Assembly (NCBI GenBank): GCA_965205995.1 | Contig: OZ242200.1 | Coordinates: 2,232,001-2,296,000, forward strand | From: MPNO01 sp965205995 | Lineage (GTDB): Bacteria > Pseudomonadota > Alphaproteobacteria > MPNO01 | Length of the DNA stretch: 64,000 nucleotides | Direction: 5' to 3' | Part shown: in pieces, positions 15,948-25,384 of the stretch | Layout of the letters: each line of letters opens with the position of its first letter | Position numbering within the stretch: position 1 is the stretch's first letter | Notes under the pieces: generated by a model | Seen by the model: only the letters and a program-made list of their open reading frames with translations | What the model was told of the DNA's origin: nothing | The model's database searches: none | Program-made: the position numbers and the translations under genes

Positions 15948-17050
15948 GCCTCGACGTCTCTCTCCGCCACCGCTTCGAAGGCTTCGCGCTGGACGCCGCG
16001 TTCTCCGCGCCGGACGGCATCACGGCGCTGTTCGGTCGCTCGGGCGCCGGCAAGACGACCGTGGTCGAGGCGATCGCCGGCCTGCTGCGGCCCGACGAGG
16101 GCAAGGTATCGGCGGCCGACACGGTGCTCCTCGACACGGGGTTGGGAATTTCGCTGCCGCCGCATCGCCGCCGGGTCGGCTACGTGTTCCAGGAAGGGCG
16201 GCTGTTCCCCCATTTGACCGTGCGCCAGAACCTCGCCTTCGGGCGCTGGTTCGCGCCGCGCGGCGCCGGGGTCGAGGATGTGGGGCATATCGTCGAGATG
16301 CTCGGGATCGGCCATCTCCTCGACCGCCGGCCGGGCCGGCTGTCGGGCGGCGAGAAGCAGCGTGTCGCCATCGGGCGGGCGCTGTTGAGCGGCCCCCGGA
16401 TCCTGTTGATGGACGAGCCGCTCGCCTCGCTCGATGGGCCGCGCAAGGCCGAAATCCTGCCCTATTTCCAGCGCCTGCGGACCGAGACCCGCATCCCGAT
16501 CCTCTATGTCAGCCATTCGGTCACGGAGATCGTGCATCTCGCGACCACGGTGGTGGCGATGAGCCGGGGGCGGGTCGCGCGGGCAGGGCCGGCGGCGGAG
16601 GTGCTGTCCGATCCCGCGGCGGTGCCCTCTATCGGCATCGCCGAGGCGGGGGCGGTGCTGTCGGCGACGATCCTCGGCCACGACCGGGCGGACGGTCTCA
16701 GCGTGCTCGCGGTGAGCAACGGGCGTCTCCATCTGCCCCACATAGAGGCGCCGGTCGGGACCGCGCTCCGCCTTCGCATCCGCGCCGGGGACGTGATCAT
16801 CGCGACCGAGGAACCCGTGGGGCTGAGCGCGCTCAACGTCCTGCCGGCGATTGTCACCGCGATCCACGAGGGCGAGGGTCCGGGCGCGGCGGTCGGGCTG
16901 CTGTCGGGCGAGGACCGGCTGCTCGCGCGCATCACAAGAAGCTCGGTGCGCGCGCTCGGCCTCGCCCCGGGCAAGCCCTGCTACGCCATCATCAACTCGA
17001 CCGCGGTGGCGCGCAGCGATATCGGCGGGCTGGCGGCGGGCGGCGATTAG
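15944..17050 (+). CDS. modC: Molybdate ABC transporter ATP-binding protein with C-terminal molbindin-type domain
   Basis: 368 residues. Walker A GRSGAGKTT (about residue 32), Q-loop VFQEGRLFPHL, ABC signature LSGGEKQRVAIGRAL, Walker B ILLMDEPLASLD and H-loop YVSHS are all present. Residues about 290-360 form a TOBE/Mop-like domain (LNVLPAIVTAIHEGEGPGAAVGL), the usual ModC regulatory tail. The start overlaps the modB stop by four bases. The convergent M20-like gene ends only ten bases downstream of the stop. Confidence 0.93.
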   Translation: MSLDVSLRHRFEGFALDAAFSAPDGITALFGRSGAGKTTVVEAIAGLLRPDEGKVSAADTVLLDTGLGISLPPHRRRVGYVFQEGRLFPHLTVRQNLAFGRWFAPRGAGVEDVGHIVEMLGIGHLLDRRPGRLSGGEKQRVAIGRALLSGPRILLMDEPLASLDGPRKAEILPYFQRLRTETRIPILYVSHSVTEIVHLATTVVAMSRGRVARAGPAAEVLSDPAAVPSIGIAEAGAVLSATILGHDRADGLSVLAVSNGRLHLPHIEAPVGTALRLRIRAGDVIIATEEPVGLSALNVLPAIVTAIHEGEGPGAAVGLLSGEDRLLARITRSSVRALGLAPGKPCYAIINSTAVARSDIGGLAAGGD

Positions 17051-17060
17051 CCCGGATTTC

Positions 17061-18401
17061 TCACCCGAGCGCCTCGCGGTCGCGGGTGCAGGTATCGACC
17101 AGCGCGCGCGCATAGACCCGGGTCAGGCGTTCGAGGTCGCCGGTCCGGCAGGCATCGAACATCGGCGGCCATCCGGGTTCGGGCTCGGCCATGCCGGGCA
17201 GCCCGATCCGCACCGTCGGTATGCCGGCGTTCCTGAGGATCGCCCCGTCGGTGGTGCCGCTGAGCCCGCTGACCACGATCGGCCTCCCCTCCACCGCCTC
17301 GACCGCAGCCGAGGCCGAGCGGACGATCCAGTTGTCGGGCTCGGTCCTGGAGCCCGGGGCCGACAGCAGCATTTCGACGGAAATGTCGATCCCCTCGTCC
17401 CGGATGGCGTCGATCAGCGCCTCGAACTCGCGCCGGATCTGGATCGGCGGGGTGACGGAATTGGTGTGGATGTTGACATAGAGGACGCAGAGTCCGGGGA
17501 TGAATTCGGGCTTGAAGGGCCAGCCCGCCTCGATCCCGCCGACGGTTCCCTGCGGCGCGATCTGGCCCCTGGTGTGGCGTTTCGTGTAGTCGGCGATCCA
17601 GTCCTCGATCTTCGGGACGATCCGGGCGGCATCGACGATCGGGTTGCGGTTGGGCTGGATGTGGCGCAGCCCCGAATAGCAGAGCTCGCCCATGATCGCG
17701 ATCCGGAACCAGCACTCGCCCGGCTCCTCCCAGACGATGCCGTAGCCCGGCTTGGTGCTGATGCAGTAATCGGCGGTCAGCCCGTGCTTGAGCATGTATT
17801 CGCAGCCGATTCCGAAACCCCGGTAGCGGCGGCCGCGATAGCCGCGCATCAGCCCCTCGACCGGCCGCTTGTGAATCCCGCCGGCGGCGATGCCGATGCT
17901 CGCCCCGCCCTTGAGCGGAATGCCGGCCCGCAGCACCGCGTCGATCGCGGCGATCGCGCAGACGACGCTGCCCTTGGGGTTCTGCACGCCGAGGCCGTAG
18001 AGCAGATCGCCGTCGCGCTGCATCCGGGGCTCCAGATCGGGCCGCTTCCGCCCGCCGGTCATCTGGGCGTCCTCGCGCGCATCGGCGCTGAAGGTGGTGT
18101 CGAGATGGCCGTAGAACAGGAGCTCCGCGCCGCCGCCGGCGGCGGCGAGCCGCCCGATGCTGTTGCCCCGGTGCGTGTCGATCGGCTGGTAGCGCGCGTC
18201 GATCCCGCGCCCGTCCATGGTCTCGGTGAAGAACTCGGCGAGCGCGCGCTCCTCGCCGGTCCGGCTCGGGATCTCCACCGCGCCGCCGAGGGTCGTCAGC
18301 AGGAAATCGGGGTCGATCGCGGCGCACGCCTCGGCGATCCAGCCCTCCTGTTCGGAGGAGAGAGGCGCAAGCGGGCCGGGCCTCTCGCCCTCGCCGCTCA
18401 T
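17061..18401 (-). CDS. M20-family metallohydrolase-like protein lacking most catalytic residues
   Basis: 446 residues from the ATG at 18401, which overlaps the LigB gene stop (ATGA). The M20 fold is recognisable: GHLDTTF (His99, Asp101), the dimerisation-domain middle and a GLSGTTDGAILRNAGIPTVRIG C-terminal strand. However, the bridging aspartate of D-x-K-G is asparagine (QNPKGS, Asn141), the catalytic Glu-Glu pair is absent (IAAGGIHKRP), the metal-2 aspartate region reads CISTKPG, and the last metal histidine is not seen. It may be a non-peptidase with altered metal site, or inactive. Coupled to LigB and a Rieske oxygenase, so an aromatic substrate is plausible. Confidence 0.65.
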   Translation of the reverse strand: MSGEGERPGPLAPLSSEQEGWIAEACAAIDPDFLLTTLGGAVEIPSRTGEERALAEFFTETMDGRGIDARYQPIDTHRGNSIGRLAAAGGGAELLFYGHLDTTFSADAREDAQMTGGRKRPDLEPRMQRDGDLLYGLGVQNPKGSVVCAIAAIDAVLRAGIPLKGGASIGIAAGGIHKRPVEGLMRGYRGRRYRGFGIGCEYMLKHGLTADYCISTKPGYGIVWEEPGECWFRIAIMGELCYSGLRHIQPNRNPIVDAARIVPKIEDWIADYTKRHTRGQIAPQGTVGGIEAGWPFKPEFIPGLCVLYVNIHTNSVTPPIQIRREFEALIDAIRDEGIDISVEMLLSAPGSRTEPDNWIVRSASAAVEAVEGRPIVVSGLSGTTDGAILRNAGIPTVRIGLPGMAEPEPGWPPMFDACRTGDLERLTRVYARALVDTCTRDREALG

Positions 18402-19458
18402 GGCCGCATGACCGCGAAGCACTTGTTGGAGTTGAGGACGTAGCTCTCCATGTAATCGACGACCTCGACCTCCGCGCCGAGCTCGGTCATGGCGCCGGCG
18501 AGGCAGATCCAGTTGCGGAATTCGTGCTGGCCTGCGTCTTCGATTTCCTCATGGGTGAGGTCGCGCCATCTGCCGAAATTTCCGCCGCGCAGCTCTTCGA
18601 GCCGCTTCCGGTCGCCTTCGTGATCGGGATAGATCCAGTGGTTCTTGGCGGTGAGAAACGCATGCGACCAGCTCGACGAGGCGATCAGCGCGACCCGCCA
18701 TGGCGAGTCCGCGAGCACGCGCGCGATCCCGCGCCCGAGATCGAAACAGGCGCGCGCCGAGGGCGCGGGCGGGTCGCGGCGGTCGTCCTCCTCGCCGGGC
18801 GCGCGGCGTCCGCCTTGCGTGCGGATCACCTCGCCGCCGTAGCAGTTCACGTGGAACGGGACCAGCCGGTGCGGAAAGCCGGTCCGGTCGTGGTCGAGGA
18901 ACAGGAGCGTGTTGATGAACGCGTGGGCGAGGCCCTTCGGCTGTGCCGGAGGCGGTAGGCATAGGGTATGTCGATGCCGCGCTCGCTCAGCTTCTCCACC
19001 AGCCAGGCGGCGCCCTCGGGGTGGCCCCGGTGCACGAATTCCCGATCGTCCGGCTCGCCCCAGGCGTTGGGCGGGTCGGGCCGGTCGGGGTCGGAAAGAA
19101 ACGGGGTCGAGACGAATTCGCCGCCGATATAAGCGCAAAACGGCGGCACCAGATCCTCGACGAAATTCTCGTACTGGTCGTCGCCCCACATGACGACGAA
19201 ATCGGGAGCGAAGGCCGCGAGCTCCTGCTTCATCCGGGTGAAGGCATCCCAGTGGCGCTTGCGGTGGATGACGGCCGCCGCCGCGCCCCGGTCGTCGGCC
19301 CATTCGGCGCGCATCGGCTCCGGCCAGTTGGCGGGGTCCTTCATCCCGGCCGGGACCTTGCTCCCCTTGAGCGTCCGCTGCAGGAAGATGCTCATCTCCG
19401 CGTCGACGAAGCGGAGCCCGGTATAGTGGGTCATGCCGAGGCCCAGGATTTCAGCCAT
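18398..19458 (-). pseudogene. LigB-type (class III) extradiol dioxygenase, single-base frameshift
   Basis: Start ATG at 19458 (GGGAGAGGCGAG upstream). The first frame gives MAEILGLGMTHYTG with the first iron-site histidine and VVMWGDDQYENF, then runs to RLRHS. Near 18938 one base is missing; the next frame resumes at once with KGLAHAFINTLLFLDHDRTGFPHRLVPF and continues to VALIASSSWSHAFLT and HEFRNWICLAGAM, ending at 18398. Adding one C would give HSPKGLAHAF. Together they make a full-length about 353-residue ring-cleavage dioxygenase. The perfect resumption suggests a sequencing indel or very recent mutation. Overlaps the M20-like gene start. Confidence 0.75.
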
Positions 19459-19481
19459 CTCGCCTCTCCCTTCCGGCCCGG

Positions 19482-20663
19482 CTAGCCGCCCATCGGCGGC
19501 TCGCGCGGGTCGGGCATGCCGCGCGCGGTCAACAGCAATCGCCGCCAGCGGACGAGCTGGCCGTCGCTGGTCGACAGCATCTCGGGCGCGTCGTAGTCCT
19601 GCGTCGCCATCACCCGGTAGTCCTGCGTCGAGAAGTTGATGTTGAGCGCCCAGTTGCGGAACGAATGGTAATAGGCGGCGCGCAGGGCGCGGCCGATCCG
19701 GGTCTTCCGGCGCGCCGCGTGGATATAGAAGACCCGCGTCGTGTCCCCGTCGATCGGGACGCAGAACCGGGTGAACATCTGCCCGCCGAAATCGAAGCGG
19801 AACATGCTCGGCAGATGATGCCCGGCCGAGCGCACATAGGCGCCGTCCACCTTGCTGTGCATGCCCCATTCCTCGTTGTCCTCGAGGAAGGGGCGGCTGT
19901 CGCGGATGCGCGCGTTGCGCCACGCGAAGATCCAGAGCCACATTTTGCGCCATTCGGTCCGGGGCCAGCGGTCGCCGAGGCGGGGATAAAATTCCCGCCC
20001 GGTGCGCGGCTTGTCCCTGAGATAGCCGATCGCCGCCCTCTCATTGACGATGCGGGGCGAATAGCCGGTGCGGCCGAATTGCTGATAGGGCTCCATGAGC
20101 TGCAACAGCGCGTTGCGGTGAACGTACATGACGTGCGAATCGAGCGAATTCTCGAGCGCGACCCGCCAGTTGACGTCCCACTGCCGGGCCGAGATGAAAA
20201 GCGCGGTCTGCCTCCCCTCGAAGAACTCGGGCGGGATCTCGCTCTTGATGGGCACCGGCTCGCTTTTGCCCATCCAGACGAAGACCAGCCCCTTGTATTC
20301 CGCTGTCGGATAGATCCGGAGCCTCGCCTTGCCGGGCATGGCGCTCTCGGGGCCTTCGGACAGCACGGCGACGCATTCGCCGTCCTCGTCGAACACCCAG
20401 CCGTGATAGGGGCAGGCGACGGTTCCCTTGTAGTGGCACTCGCCGTGCATCAGCGAGCCGCCGCGATGCGGGCAGGTGTTGGCCGCGGCGACGACGCGGC
20501 CGTCCCTGGCGCGGAAGAACACGAGGTCCTCGCCCAGCATCCGCGCGCCGACCGGGCGTCCCCTCACCTCGCGGGCGAGAATTCCCGGGTACCAGTATTC
20601 CCGCAGGCCGAGCTTCGGGATCAGGGTCTTGATGGCCGACGAACGGCTCTGGCTGTCGCTCAT
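19482..20663 (-). CDS. Rieske non-heme iron aromatic oxygenase, catalytic subunit
   Basis: 393 residues. Rieske [2Fe-2S] motif C-x-H (CPHRGG) and C-x2-H (CPYHGW) near residues 64-90. The mononuclear iron motif ENSLDSHVMYVHRN carries D-x2-H-x4-H. Length and domain order fit phenoxybenzoate/vanillate-type single-component oxygenases needing a separate reductase, which is not seen nearby. It lies 23 bases upstream of the LigB gene in the same direction, so hydroxylation followed by ring cleavage is the natural reading. Divergent from the MFS transporter at 20.8 kb. Confidence 0.85.
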   Translation of the reverse strand: MSDSQSRSSAIKTLIPKLGLREYWYPGILAREVRGRPVGARMLGEDLVFFRARDGRVVAAANTCPHRGGSLMHGECHYKGTVACPYHGWVFDEDGECVAVLSEGPESAMPGKARLRIYPTAEYKGLVFVWMGKSEPVPIKSEIPPEFFEGRQTALFISARQWDVNWRVALENSLDSHVMYVHRNALLQLMEPYQQFGRTGYSPRIVNERAAIGYLRDKPRTGREFYPRLGDRWPRTEWRKMWLWIFAWRNARIRDSRPFLEDNEEWGMHSKVDGAYVRSAGHHLPSMFRFDFGGQMFTRFCVPIDGDTTRVFYIHAARRKTRIGRALRAAYYHSFRNWALNINFSTQDYRVMATQDYDAPEMLSTSDGQLVRWRRLLLTARGMPDPREPPMGG

Positions 20664-20818
20664 CAATGGTCTCCGGCGCCGAGACGGCGGCCTTTCGGCC
20701 CGCAGTTAACCAGCAAACGCGCGGCTTGGACAGGCTTGCGGTCAGCCAGGCGGGGCGGCTGGACCGGGTTCGGGCCGTCCCCTAGGGTCGCGCGGTCCGG
20801 GGTGGACGGGGGACTTCG

Positions 20819-22192
20819 ATGGCGGCGGACGGCAGGCGCTGGCTCCTGATCGCGCTGATCGCGCTGTCGCAGTTCGCGAGCGCGTTCATGCATGCGATCG
20901 TCGGCGTGCCGCTGCCCACCATGGCGCGGGAGCTCGGCGCGAGCGGGCTCGAGCTCAGCCTGCTGGACACGGTGTTTCTCGGCGCCGCCGCGGCGCTGCT
21001 GTTGCCGATCGGCCGGTTCGCCGACGTGACCGACAAGAACTCGCTGTTCAAATGGGGGCTGGCCGGGCTCGCCATCGCCACCTTCGCGATCGGGCTGCAA
21101 CCCACCATGGGGCTGATCATCGCCTGCCGCTTTCTGCAGGCGGTGGCGGCCTCTTTCGTGATCGCCACCTCGATGGCCATCGTCGCCGACATCGCGCCCA
21201 GGGACCAGATCGGGCGCATGGTCGGGCTCGCCATCGGCGCGACCTATATGGGGCTTGCCACCGGCCCCTATTTCGCCGGGCTGGTGACCACCCATCTCGG
21301 CTGGCGCTGGGTGTTCTTCCTCGCCGCCATCCCGCCGCTCGCCTCCTACGCGCTCTCCCGGTTCACGCTGCCCAGCCGCTGGCGACCGCCGACCGCGCCG
21401 GTCAACGTCGTCAACAGCGCGCTGCTGGCCGCGGCGATCGCCACCCTGATCGCGGCCTCGGCGACGATCGGGCGCGGGGCTGTGGGCTATATCCTGTTCG
21501 CGGTCGCCGCCGTTTTCGTCGCCGTCTACGTCGCGGCGGAGCGGCGTTCGGCCAACCCGCTCCTCCGGTTCGGCGCAATCGTCGCCAACCGCCGCCTGTC
21601 GCAGGCGCTTCTGGTGCAGTTCCTGGTCTATTGCGGGACCGTGGGGACGAGCTTCCTGCTCTCGATCTATCTCCAGGTCATCCGGGGCCACACGCCCGAG
21701 GGGGCGGGCGAGATCCTGATCGTCGGCCCGATCGTGATGGCCGTATTCGCGCCGCTGGGCGGGCGGCTCGCGGACCGCTTCCCACCCCATTTCATCACTT
21801 TCCTGGGCGGGACATTCATCCTGTGCCAGACGGTGCTGGCGGCGTTTCTCGATGCCGGGTCGAGCCTGGTCCTCATCCTCGCGGTGATGGTGTTCCAGGG
21901 GCTCGGCTTCGCCTTCTTCTCGGCCCCCAATATCTCCAACATCATGACCAGCGTGCCCGCCGCCGATCGCGGCATGGCATCGGCGCTCTCGGCGGAGATG
22001 CGCTCGCTCGGCATGATGGTGTCGATGGCGATCGTCACCGTGCTGATCTCGGTCCGGCTGGGCACGGCGGCGATCTCGTCCGTGCCGGAGCGCTTTCTCT
22101 CGGTGATGACGCTGGTCTTCATCGCCTTTTCCGTGCTGACCGCGCTCGGCGTGCTCGCCTCGATCAGGAAACCGCCGCCCGCTCCCGCATGA
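20819..22192 (+). CDS. MFS transporter (DHA2-like, drug or metabolite exporter)
   Basis: 457 residues with about 12-14 membrane segments. Opening ALSQFASAFMHAIVGVPLPTMARELG and the loop LLPIGRFADVTDKN (motif A-like) with RFLQAVAASFVIATS are MFS. The C-terminal half repeats GGRLADRFPP. Start ATG at 20819 with GGGGGA upstream. Divergent from the Rieske oxygenase gene, so substrate uptake or product export for that module is likely but unproven. The stop overlaps the end of the opposite epimerase gene by 29 bases. Confidence 0.8.
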   Translation: MAADGRRWLLIALIALSQFASAFMHAIVGVPLPTMARELGASGLELSLLDTVFLGAAAALLLPIGRFADVTDKNSLFKWGLAGLAIATFAIGLQPTMGLIIACRFLQAVAASFVIATSMAIVADIAPRDQIGRMVGLAIGATYMGLATGPYFAGLVTTHLGWRWVFFLAAIPPLASYALSRFTLPSRWRPPTAPVNVVNSALLAAAIATLIAASATIGRGAVGYILFAVAAVFVAVYVAAERRSANPLLRFGAIVANRRLSQALLVQFLVYCGTVGTSFLLSIYLQVIRGHTPEGAGEILIVGPIVMAVFAPLGGRLADRFPPHFITFLGGTFILCQTVLAAFLDAGSSLVLILAVMVFQGLGFAFFSAPNISNIMTSVPAADRGMASALSAEMRSLGMMVSMAIVTVLISVRLGTAAISSVPERFLSVMTLVFIAFSVLTALGVLASIRKPPPAPA

Positions 22193-22976
22193 ACCGCGCG
22201 GCGTCTTCGAGCGCATCTTCGACGGTTCTCCCGCGCAAATCGGGCGGGAAGATCTCGAACTCGTAGAACCCCGCATAGCCGTCGGCCTCGAAGCGGGCGA
22301 TCAGGGCGGCGAGGTCGACCAGCCCGCGCGACAGGAATTCCCGCCCGGGGCGCGAGGGGGCGGGCTCGATCACGTTGCAGACCTGCAGGAGGGCCACCCG
22401 GTCGGCGCGGTCGCGGCAGATGCGGGGGAGCGCCGGGTCCCACCACGAATGGTTGACGTCGAGGATCATGCCGACGCCCTCGATCCCCTCGATCAGGGCG
22501 AGCGTATCGGCGATGGAGTTGACGCAGCCCTTGGTCATCAAATCGACCGGGTGGATCGGCTCGACGCCGAGCCTGACGCCGGCCGGACGGGCGATCCCGG
22601 CGAGCGCCTCGAGACCGTCGCGGACCCGCGCCTGCGCCGCCTCGACGGAGCGCGCCGCGCCGCGCCCCCCGGAAATCACGCAGACGACGCCGGCATCGAG
22701 GATGGCCGCCGCCTCGACCGTCCGGCGGTCGTGACTCCGATCGTCGTCACGAGGGCGCCGTCCTTGTTGGCGAAATACCCCGCGCTGTTGACCGAGGAGA
22801 CGGCGAGGCCGCGCGTGGACGTCGAGCATCGCCCTGAGCGTTTCCGCCCCCGCCTCGGCGATGGCGCGCGCGGTGACGCCGATCGCGCCCGCGCCGACCG
22901 CGACCGCCGCGTCGAGGAACGCGGGCACCGTCATCTCGGGCGGGCAGATATAGTGGTTGACGGAAAACCTGTTCAT
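22164..22976 (-). pseudogene. Sugar-phosphate isomerase/epimerase (TIM barrel), two compensating frame breaks
   Basis: Start ATG at 22976 (MNRFSVNHYICPPEMTVPAF). The TIM-barrel continues to LDVH, after which the true sequence moves to the next frame (RGLAVSSVNSAGYFANKDGA, about 22821-22758) and then returns to the original frame at DRRTVEAAAILDAGVVCVISGG. Later barrel motifs are normal: GVRLGVEPIHPVD, GMILDVNHSWWDP with metal-binding Glu, Asp and His, and YEFEIFP. The ends are in one frame, so the annotated long frame has a scrambled 25-residue stretch. Two opposite single-base indels within about 70-120 bases best explain this. Confidence 0.7.
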
Positions 22977-23026
22977 CGCCGCCCCGCTTCTGCACACTCC
23001 TCGCAGCATAGAGAGGGGGCGGGACG

Positions 23027-23785
23027 ATGGGCAGGCTGGACGGAAAAGTAGCGGTGGTCACGGCGGCCGCGGGCGGCATCGCCGGCGCCTCGGCGCGGCG
23101 TTTCGCCGCCGAGGGCGCCTCGGTGCTGGTCTGCGACGTCGACCGCGAAGGCGCGGAGAAGACCGCCGCCGACATCGCCGCTTCGGGCGGCACGGCGCGG
23201 ACGCAATATTGCGACGTCGCCGATCCGGACTCCGCCGCCGACGCGGTCGCCGCCGCCATCGAGGCGTTCGGTGCGATCCACATCCTGATGAACGGGGCGG
23301 CGATCCGCGAGCCGGTCGGCAACGTCGTCGATCTCGCGCTCGCCGACTGGGAACGCGCGATGCGGGTCAACCTGACCGGCATCTTCCTGATGTGCAAATG
23401 CGCGATCCCGAAGATCGCCGCCGCCGGCGGCGGCAGCGTGATCAACGTCGCCTCGCAGCTCGGCAGCGTCGTCGTCCCCAACCGGCCCGCCTATGTGACC
23501 AGCAAGGCGGCGGTGATCCAGCTCTCGAAATCGATGGCGCTCGACTTCGCCACGGACAACGTGCGGGTCAATTCGCTCTCGCCCGGGGCGACCGAGACCG
23601 GGCGCCTGCTCGCGCATTACGGCACGATGGAGGCGGTGCGCCGCGCGCTGGTGCCGCTCCACCCGATCGGGCGGCTGGGCCAGCCGGAGGACCTGGCCGA
23701 TGCGGCGCTGTTCCTCGCGAGCGACGAATCGGCCTTCGTCACCGGCCACGATTTGATCGTCGACGGGGGCTACACGGCGGTGTAG
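23027..23785 (+). CDS. Short-chain dehydrogenase/reductase (SDR)
   Basis: 252 residues. TAAAGGIAGASA is the glycine-rich cofactor loop, with the acidic residue after strand 2 (CDVDREG) favouring NAD. NGAA replaces NNAG, the catalytic serine is in INVASQLGS, and YVTSK carries Tyr and Lys. The C-terminal DGGYTAV is standard for classical SDRs. A good GAGGGGGCGGG ribosome site precedes the ATG at 23027. Divergent from the epimerase gene. Substrate unknown; probably a secondary alcohol in the surrounding catabolic pathway. Confidence 0.88.
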   Translation: MGRLDGKVAVVTAAAGGIAGASARRFAAEGASVLVCDVDREGAEKTAADIAASGGTARTQYCDVADPDSAADAVAAAIEAFGAIHILMNGAAIREPVGNVVDLALADWERAMRVNLTGIFLMCKCAIPKIAAAGGGSVINVASQLGSVVVPNRPAYVTSKAAVIQLSKSMALDFATDNVRVNSLSPGATETGRLLAHYGTMEAVRRALVPLHPIGRLGQPEDLADAALFLASDESAFVTGHDLIVDGGYTAV

Positions 23786-23789
23786 CCCG

Positions 23790-25259
23790 TCACGCGGATT
23801 TACCGCCCGCCTCCAGCTCGTCGAGGATGCGCCAGATCCGCTCGATATGGGGTTCCTTCTCGGTGCGGTCGTAGAGGAAGCCGGCGGCGCGGACCAGGTC
23901 GCCCGCGAAATAGCGCTCGTAGAGCTGCTGGCGGCCGGAAAAGCTTGACATGGCGGCGTCGTAGGCGAGCCGGAACAGCTTGATCCGCGCCCGCGAATCG
24001 GCGCCCGCCGCCTGGAAGTAGGTCTCGACGTCGGCCGCGACCGGCCCGTCGAGCTCGGCGAAGGAGGGCACCATCACCAGCCCGCCGGCGCCCATGACCT
24101 GGATGATCTCGCAGCTCCGGCGGAACATCTGCGGGTAGAGGAAGCGGATCGCGTCGAGCGGCCCCATCGCCGGAAGCAGCGTCCCATCGGGTCCGGGCCT
24201 GGGCTCGGCCTCGCTCGCCATCAGGCAGGACCGCACCACCTCGGTGTAGTTGATCAGCTCGGCCAGCATGCCCTGGATGTGCTGGTGCACGTCGATCCGC
24301 GTGGTGCGCACCAGGGTGAAGCCGAGCGCCATCATGAACTCGGCCTTGGCGAGGTTCTTGGTGGAGAACTGGTGCGCCATGCCGGCGCCCGCGCCGGTCC
24401 TGGGATAGACCGAATTGAACGCGTCCACGTCGCGGTAGAGGAAGACCCGCTCCCAGGGCACCTCGACATCGTCGAACACGACCATGCAGTCGGTCTCGTC
24501 GAGCCGGCTCGACAGCGGGAAATCGAGCGCCGAGCCGGCCTCGCGATGGACCACCGCGGGACGGCAGATCAGCCGCATCCCCGGCGTCGCCACCGGCACC
24601 GCGAAGCCGATCGCGAAGGGCTTCGCCTGCTCGGTGTCGGGAAGCGGGTAGGACGGCGCCGGCATGACGACGAGTTCGTCGGAAAACGCGCCGAGGGTGG
24701 CCAGCATCCGGGCGCCGCGGATCACGATGCCGGAATCGGTCTCGCGCACCGCCTTGGCGGCGAGGTCCATCGCACCCTGCTGCTCGGACACGTCCTTCGA
24801 GCGGTCGACCTGCGGGTTGGTCAGCGAATGGGTGGTGACGAGGTCGCCTTCCCGCACCAGCTCGTAATAGCGCCGCATGTTTTCGCCGTATTCCCCGAAC
24901 GCCTCGGGGCAGGCGCCGAACCCGGCGAGCATCGCGTTCATGAAGTCGGGCGCGCGGCCGTACATGCCGAATGTGCGGTCGTGCCAGTGCTTGACCATCA
25001 CCCGGCGCCGGGCGAGGTCCTCAGCCGTCCGGGGCTGGATGAAGGAGAGCCCGACGCGCTCGCCCGAGCTCGGCGAGACATAGGTCATCTCGTCCACAAG
25101 CCCGTCCGCGTGCTGCATGTCGTAGAGCTCGGCGAGCGTCCCGAGCCCGCCGGCGAAGCGGGGATCGCCCGCGAGGTCGCCGACCCGTCCGCCGTCGATA
25201 TAGAGCTCGCGCCCGTCATCGAGCCCGGCGATCAGCTCCGCGCCCGTTCGAATGCCCAC
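23790..25259 (-). CDS. 4-hydroxyphenylacetate 3-hydroxylase (HpaB) family flavin monooxygenase
   Basis: 489 residues from the GTG at 25259 (GAGGGG 4 bases upstream); an in-frame ATG further up would add an Arg/Pro-rich leader. The N-terminal RTGAELIAGLDDGRELYIDGGRVGDL, the MLAGFGACPEAFGEY section and the RGARMLATLGAFSDELVVMP core are characteristic of HpaB/PvcC-type FADH2-dependent hydroxylases (acyl-CoA-dehydrogenase fold). It would hydroxylate a phenolic substrate using reduced flavin supplied by a separate reductase, not seen here. Divergent from the UbiD gene with 125 bases between the starts. Confidence 0.88.
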   Translation of the reverse strand: MGIRTGAELIAGLDDGRELYIDGGRVGDLAGDPRFAGGLGTLAELYDMQHADGLVDEMTYVSPSSGERVGLSFIQPRTAEDLARRRVMVKHWHDRTFGMYGRAPDFMNAMLAGFGACPEAFGEYGENMRRYYELVREGDLVTTHSLTNPQVDRSKDVSEQQGAMDLAAKAVRETDSGIVIRGARMLATLGAFSDELVVMPAPSYPLPDTEQAKPFAIGFAVPVATPGMRLICRPAVVHREAGSALDFPLSSRLDETDCMVVFDDVEVPWERVFLYRDVDAFNSVYPRTGAGAGMAHQFSTKNLAKAEFMMALGFTLVRTTRIDVHQHIQGMLAELINYTEVVRSCLMASEAEPRPGPDGTLLPAMGPLDAIRFLYPQMFRRSCEIIQVMGAGGLVMVPSFAELDGPVAADVETYFQAAGADSRARIKLFRLAYDAAMSSFSGRQQLYERYFAGDLVRAAGFLYDRTEKEPHIERIWRILDELEAGGKSA

Positions 25260-25384
25260 GCGCCCCTCCGGTTTCCTGCGCCGGGGGCGATGATAGTCGC
25301 GGGTCCGGCACGCGTCGAACCGGGGACCGCTTGTCACCCGCGGGCGGGGCGGCCCATTATGGGCGCCCACGGGGACGGAAAGAG

